Shown: positions 33,438 to 37,058 of the stretch, piece by piece
How positions within the stretch are numbered: the stretch's first letter is position 1
Layout of the letters: each line of letters starts with the position of its first letter
Assembly: GCA_945860265.1 (NCBI GenBank)
Contig: CAMAQF010000039.1
Coordinates: forward strand, 1-37,058
Direction of reading: 5' to 3'
Origin: Emticicia agri
Lineage (GTDB): Bacteria; Bacteroidota; Bacteroidia; Cytophagales; Spirosomataceae
DNA: 37,058 bases
The notes under the pieces: model-generated
What the model was told of the DNA's origin: nothing
The model's input: the letters and a program-made list of their open reading frames with translations, nothing else
Databases searched by the model: none
Program-made: the position numbers and the translations under genes

Positions 33438-34445
33438 ATGCTCAATGTTGCCCTTGTTGGATTCGGACTTTCGGGGAGATACCTCCAAGCTCCATTTTTT
33501 CTTACTAATCCAGATTTTAATCTCAAAACTATTGTTTCGGGTACGCAAAACCCACAAGACATATACCCGAGCGTATGCGTAGCTCGCTCGCTCGAAGAAA
33601 TTTTGGCCGATACCGAAATCGACTTAGTGAGCATCGCATCGCCAAGTAATTTGCACTTTTCACAAGCCAAACAAGCACTTTTGGCAGATAAACATGTGTT
33701 GGTTGAAAAACCTTTTACAGCAACCGTAGCGGAAGCCGAAGAACTCATTGAACTGTCGAAAAAGCAAGGGAAAGTTCTTTCAATCTTCCAAAATCGTAGA
33801 TTTGATAGCGATTTTATGACGGTAAAGAAAGTAATTGAAAACAAACTTCTGGGTGAATTGGTAGCCTTTGAAGTGCATTTTGACCGACACAAGCCCATCT
33901 TAAACCCAAAAAAGTGGAAAGAAGAAGCCACTCCTGCGAATGGAATTTTGTATGATTTGGGGGCTCATATCATTGACCAAACGATTGTACTTTTTGGCTC
34001 ACCATTGACAGTTTCTGGTGAAACCTATACCCAACGCGAAGGCTCAAGCATTGACGATGCTTTTGATATTCGACTAGATTACGGAAAACTAAAAGTGACT
34101 TTAAAATCAAGCCTTTTGGTGCGAGAAGAAGGCCCAAGGTATATTATTCATGGTACTAAAGGCTCGTTTGTGAAATATGGCATTGACGTACAAGAAGACC
34201 ACCTAAAAGCTGGACTTTTTCCAAGAATGGAAGGTTTTGGTGTAGAACCCAAAGAAAAATGGGGAATTTTGAACACCGAAATTGGTGGACAACATCTCAA
34301 AGGAAACATCGAAACCGAAGCTGGTAACTGGGATTTACTTTTTCAGAACCTACACGGAGCAATAGTTGAAGGCAAAGAACTTTACATCAAACCCGAACAG
34401 GTTTTAGAGCAAATCAAGGTGATTGAAATGGTGAAGGGAATTTAA
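33438..34445 (+). CDS. Gfo/Idh/MocA family oxidoreductase
   Basis: A 335-aa NAD(P)-dependent dehydrogenase. The N-terminal Rossmann fold has the dinucleotide loop VALVGFGLSGRYLQAPFF and then LVSIASPSNLHFSQAKQALL and KHVLVEKPFTATVAEAEELI; the EKP motif, with the catalytic-type Lys, is characteristic. The C-terminal half carries ILYDLGAHIIDQTIVLFGSP, whose D-x-GAH-x-x-D block belongs to the active site. The substrate is probably a sugar, inositol or biliverdin-like compound but cannot be specified. It closely resembles E. coli YdgJ/YhhX-type proteins in order and length. It is convergent with the C39 exporter gene. Confidence 0.9.
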   Translation: MLNVALVGFGLSGRYLQAPFFLTNPDFNLKTIVSGTQNPQDIYPSVCVARSLEEILADTEIDLVSIASPSNLHFSQAKQALLADKHVLVEKPFTATVAEAEELIELSKKQGKVLSIFQNRRFDSDFMTVKKVIENKLLGELVAFEVHFDRHKPILNPKKWKEEATPANGILYDLGAHIIDQTIVLFGSPLTVSGETYTQREGSSIDDAFDIRLDYGKLKVTLKSSLLVREEGPRYIIHGTKGSFVKYGIDVQEDHLKAGLFPRMEGFGVEPKEKWGILNTEIGGQHLKGNIETEAGNWDLLFQNLHGAIVEGKELYIKPEQVLEQIKVIEMVKGI

Positions 34446-34494
34446 GATTTTTTTGAACAGTCAGGTGGATTTATTTACTCAAATTTTCTTTCTT

Positions 34495-35181
34495 TCAAGG
34501 TCTCATGCGGAAGCCCTGAGAGAATGAAAGTTTGTAGGCTATTCCACCCATTAATTCATAAACGTTATCGGCTATTTTTGCAAAATCTTTTTTGTGTGTA
34601 ATCATCAGTATCATTAGATTAGGCTTTATTTTTTCAAGTAAATCTATCACAAATTGCTCAGTTTTACTATCCATTGCCGAAGTGGCTTCGTCAAGGAATA
34701 ATAAATTTGGTTGATGATACAAAGCCCTTGCCAGTGCCAAAAGTTGCTTTTGTCCACCCGAAAGATTTATCCCTTCCTCGCCAACGATAGTCAGATAGCC
34801 TTGTGGCAAAGTTTCAAAGAATTGATTGAATCCTAATGTTTCACAGAAAATAATTGCTTTCTCTCCTTCTTCGAGCAGATTTCCCAAAAGAATATTATCA
34901 AGAAGTGTTCCATTGAACACTTTGATTTCTTGTGGCACAACTCCGATTTTACTACGCCAAACATTTGAAGCAATATCTGTAAGTGAAATATTTCCATTGA
35001 TAAGAATTTCGCCAGCTTCATACGATTGAAATTTCTGCAAAATTTGCAGTAAAATACTTTTGCCAGAGCCAACTTCGCCCAATAATGCCGTTATTTCACC
35101 TTTCTTGATTGTGAGCGAAACATTTTTCAGTAATTGGCTTTTCCCTGCAAAGCGAAAAGATAAATTCTGGATAGTCAGCAA
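34495..35181 (-). CDS. ATP-binding domain of the C39 ABC exporter (separated by a frameshift)
   Basis: A 228-residue open frame encoding a complete ABC ATPase domain: Walker A LLGEVGSGKS, Q-loop VPQE, signature INLSGGQKQLLALARALYHQ, Walker B LLFLDEATSAMDSKTE and the ITHKKDFAKIADNVYEL His-loop. Its N-terminus (NLLTIQNLSFRFAGK) continues upstream in-frame as VN-GG through the G9 run. Deleting one G there (nine to eight) would join it to the transporter at 35096-36643. It is therefore more likely the C-terminal part of one gene than a separate gene. TTG at 35181 is the first start-like codon; no better start is seen. Confidence 0.75.
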   Translation of the reverse strand: MLTIQNLSFRFAGKSQLLKNVSLTIKKGEITALLGEVGSGKSILLQILQKFQSYEAGEILINGNISLTDIASNVWRSKIGVVPQEIKVFNGTLLDNILLGNLLEEGEKAIIFCETLGFNQFFETLPQGYLTIVGEEGINLSGGQKQLLALARALYHQPNLLFLDEATSAMDSKTEQFVIDLLEKIKPNLMILMITHKKDFAKIADNVYELMGGIAYKLSFSQGFRMRP

Positions 35182-36643
35182 ATTTACCCCCCCCCAATTT
35201 TTGTATTATTTCAATATTGTTTTGATTTATTTCTGGTTCGATGCTTGCAAATTCATACATTCGCTCAAAAGCTACTTTGGCTTCTTGCAACTGAATATTG
35301 GTTGTTGCCAATCGTCCAACCGAGCCAATCATGCCCGATGCAATAGAAATAATTGCCATCATTTCGCCAATTTTTATATCTTTTTGCAAAACAATATAAG
35401 CCGATAATGACAAAATCAGAATGAGTAATGAAGCATTTAAAACTTCGTTCCAAAGTCCATACCGATTACCCAAAGTTCCCAATTCATAGCTTTTTTGTTG
35501 AAAAACTTGGTAATATGATTTTCCAACGGCACTAAATAATGATTCTTTATTATTGGCTTTTATCGTAGAAATTCCTGTAATGGCATCCACAAAGTGGCTT
35601 TCGGTGCTAGCGTATTGGCTCATAACGGCTTTTTGATGTTTGATGATGCGGTCGTTGTATTGCCAAATCAGAAAACCAAATAGTGGCACACTCAATAATG
35701 CCACGCAACCAATAGAAACCGAATAAGTAAAAATAAACACAGCCGAAACCAACAAAACCAACACATCAATGACCACATTTCCTGTCAGATAACTTATCAC
35801 GGCTTGGATTCTACGAGTATCATTCAACCGAGTGATAATCTCGCCAGTTTTGCGGGTATCAAAAAAAGTTTTTGGGAGATGTAGTAGTTTGTCATAAAAA
35901 TCATCCATCATACGAGAATTAAAATCTCGGCTTTGGCGAAGTAAAAAGAAACCTCTCAAATAACCTATTCCTGCCCGTGCCAGCAATAAAATTGCCAATA
36001 GCCCGATACCCAGCCAAAGGCGTTGTGTTTGGTGTTTGGGTAAAATTTCGTCTAATAATTTTTGGCTAAAAATAGCTGTAGCCATGCCAAGTGCAGCCAA
36101 TACAATGCCTAAAACTGCCGCAATGACAAGCATTGGGGTATCTTCACGAATGATGTTTTTGAACCATTCAATTTTCTTTTTATTTCCTTGCGGCACACGC
36201 TCAAAATTTTCGCTCGGGTTGAGCATCAAAACTGCCTTTGATTTCCAAACCGAAAGTAGTTTTTCTTCGCTCCAAGTCTCAAAACCATTCGCAGGGTCGA
36301 AGATAGCCCCCGAAGCGTCGGTCGCCCCCGCCCCCGATGGGAGAGCAGTAAGAATAACATAATGTTCGAGTTTTTCGTCTATCACTACATGCAAGATGCA
36401 GGGGAAAGTAGCTTCGTTTTTGAAAACTTCGAGGTCTTCTACCTCAAAAGCCTCTGCGTTTAAACGCATAGCGTTGGCGGCTTGCTGCAAACCTAAAAGG
36501 CTCGTACCTTGAATACTCGTGCCGCTTAGTTCACGCAGACGCTCAAGAGAAGCATCTCCACCATGAAAACGAATGACTGATAATAGACAAGCCACACCAC
36601 AATCTGACTCGCCTTGTTGTTGCACAAAAGTTGTTGGTTTCAT
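35096..36643 (-). CDS. C39 peptidase-containing ABC exporter, peptidase and membrane domains
   Basis: An exporter that cuts leader peptides from substrates during secretion. The start at 36643 (MKPTTFVQQQGESDCGVACL) matches the family; an in-frame ATG at 36694 would add 17 residues reading back over the preceding small ORF. The C39 domain (1-~135) has Gln9, catalytic Cys15, His94 and Asp116 in IFDPANG, so it should be active. About six membrane helices follow (~165-450), with DTRKTGEIITRLNDTRRIQA. Past residue ~493 the frame, after a run of nine G, reads nonsense (FADYPEFIFSLCREK...) before a stop. The true continuation is the ATPase frame at 34495-35181. As read, the protein would lack its ATPase and be inactive. 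Confidence 0.85.
   Translation of the reverse strand: MKPTTFVQQQGESDCGVACLLSVIRFHGGDASLERLRELSGTSIQGTSLLGLQQAANAMRLNAEAFEVEDLEVFKNEATFPCILHVVIDEKLEHYVILTALPSGAGATDASGAIFDPANGFETWSEEKLLSVWKSKAVLMLNPSENFERVPQGNKKKIEWFKNIIREDTPMLVIAAVLGIVLAALGMATAIFSQKLLDEILPKHQTQRLWLGIGLLAILLLARAGIGYLRGFFLLRQSRDFNSRMMDDFYDKLLHLPKTFFDTRKTGEIITRLNDTRRIQAVISYLTGNVVIDVLVLLVSAVFIFTYSVSIGCVALLSVPLFGFLIWQYNDRIIKHQKAVMSQYASTESHFVDAITGISTIKANNKESLFSAVGKSYYQVFQQKSYELGTLGNRYGLWNEVLNASLLILILSLSAYIVLQKDIKIGEMMAIISIASGMIGSVGRLATTNIQLQEAKVAFERMYEFASIEPEINQNNIEIIQKLGGGKFADYPEFIFSLCREKPITEKCFAHNQER
35187..35195 (-). repeat. G9 homopolymer at the exporter frameshift
   Basis: Nine C on the plus strand (nine G in the coding strand) at the point where the frame of the C39 exporter changes. 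With eight G the frame runs straight from KLGG to VNLLTIQNLSF. Confidence 0.9.
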
Positions 36644-36644
36644 A

Positions 36645-36719
36645 CTAAAGTTGAGGTAAAACAAAATGTAAAAGCCATGCCAATAGCAGGGCAACGAGTT
36701 GCCAAAGATATTTTTGCAT
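36645..36719 (-). CDS. 24-aa hydrophobic small ORF between thioredoxin-like and C39 genes
   Basis: ATG at 36719, TAG at 36645-36647, one base before the exporter ATG. The product begins MQKYLWQLVALLLAWLL and is a single hydrophobic helix ending in PQL. It starts 14 bases after the thioredoxin-like stop. The tight spacing suggests translational coupling, but a 24-codon ORF can arise by chance; it has no clear GG leader and is not an obvious exporter substrate. Confidence 0.35.
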   Translation of the reverse strand: MQKYLWQLVALLLAWLLHFVLPQL

Positions 36720-36733
36720 TGGTTTTGGTTAGT

Positions 36734-37057
36734 TTAATGTTGGTTTACATATTTCAGCAATGCTTCTATTTTGGTTTCTCCTCGAAATTCTTTTAACAAA
36801 ACGCCAGCTTTATCATAAATAAAAATGTGTGGGACGGATACCGAACCAAAGGTTTCGACAACTTTTTCGGCGGAGAGTTTGGCAAAATAGTGCTTAAAAA
36901 GCTTATCCAAATGGTATTTTTTGCTAAAAGCATTGATTGCTGAACTATCAACCGTGGTAACCCACCAAAAATTGGTAGTTGTAAAATCAGATTGATGCTC
37001 TAAGATTGCCTTTGCTTCATATTGACAATGGTCACAATCGGGGTTGAAAAACAATAT
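36734..37057 (-). CDS. Thioredoxin-fold (TlpA-like) protein, N-terminus outside the window
   Basis: The C-terminal 107 residues of a redoxin-like protein. The frame is open to the right edge, and the TTG at 37054 is an internal Leu codon. It contains the redox motif FFNPDCDHCQ (Cys-Asp-His-Cys), the cis-Pro region SVPHIFIYDKAGVLLKEFRG, and an FWWVTTVDSS strand, so the family is clear. In Bacteroidota such proteins reduce or rearrange disulfides in the periplasm. It is on the same strand and immediately upstream of the 24-aa ORF and the C39 exporter, so it may help fold the exported peptides (inference). Confidence 0.85.
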   Translation of the reverse strand: MLFFNPDCDHCQYEAKAILEHQSDFTTTNFWWVTTVDSSAINAFSKKYHLDKLFKHYFAKLSAEKVVETFGSVSVPHIFIYDKAGVLLKEFRGETKIEALLKYVNQH

Positions 37058-37058
37058 A

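Overview
This is an AT-rich chromosomal window from a member of the Bacteroidota, most likely the order Cytophagales (inference). The evidence is a PorX-type response regulator of the type IX secretion system, a TIGR02757-family gene, a TMEM220-family gene, many secreted or outer-membrane proteins with short signal peptides ending in AQ, and promoters of the Bacteroidota form TTTG-N19..21-TAnnTTTG. The clearest promoter is in front of a small SRP RNA gene. Most genes are core metabolism or housekeeping. No prophage, integrase, transposase or CRISPR array was seen.

Layout. 1-600: the end of gcvP and a strong bidirectional terminator. 600-4,500: two paralogous Uma2-family genes of equal length (208 aa) on either side of a large secreted Asp-box (BNR) repeat protein. 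4,600-9,160: a YcsG-like NRAMP transporter, a POTRA-less BamA/TamA-type barrel, tsaB with an in-frame 15-bp minisatellite, and a MacB/FtsX-type permease. 9,300-12,300: a gamma-glutamyltransferase lipoprotein, a 43-aa membrane peptide and a CPBP protease. 12,450-19,000: dusB, a MITE-like inverted-repeat element, an EamA transporter, a biotin carrier protein, pyrH-frr and ligA. 19,000-22,700: a TMEM220 protein, SRP RNA, fructose-6-phosphate aldolase, an FtsE-like ATPase and an Hsp70/YegD-like protein. 22,800-26,100: a small outer-membrane protein, porX and kdsB. 26,300-29,850: a LysM/RlpA-like protein, a 49-aa membrane peptide with a TIGR02757 gene, and an M28 peptidase. 30,000-33,150: a ROK regulator and the DUF2007-cdsA-CarboxypepD operon. 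33,400-37,058: a Gfo/Idh/MocA oxidoreductase, then a peptide-export locus made of a partial thioredoxin-like protein, a 24-aa peptide and a C39 peptidase ABC transporter. In the transporter a run of nine G splits the ATPase domain from the rest.

The less ordinary content is small-scale. (1) A dispersed hairpin repeat with a TGTAG head occurs four times; its stems differ by compensatory base pairs and it sits against start and stop codons. (2) tsaB carries seven 15-bp repeats between two copies of an 18-bp direct repeat. (3) Several intergenic spacers, mostly between convergent genes, are filled with self-complementary words unrelated from spacer to spacer. (4) Three very short hydrophobic ORFs lie in operon-like positions. 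(5) A homopolymer frameshift sits in an exporter, which could be phase variation or a sequencing error. I did not find a complete new multi-gene system. The repeat families and the exporter locus are the best leads.
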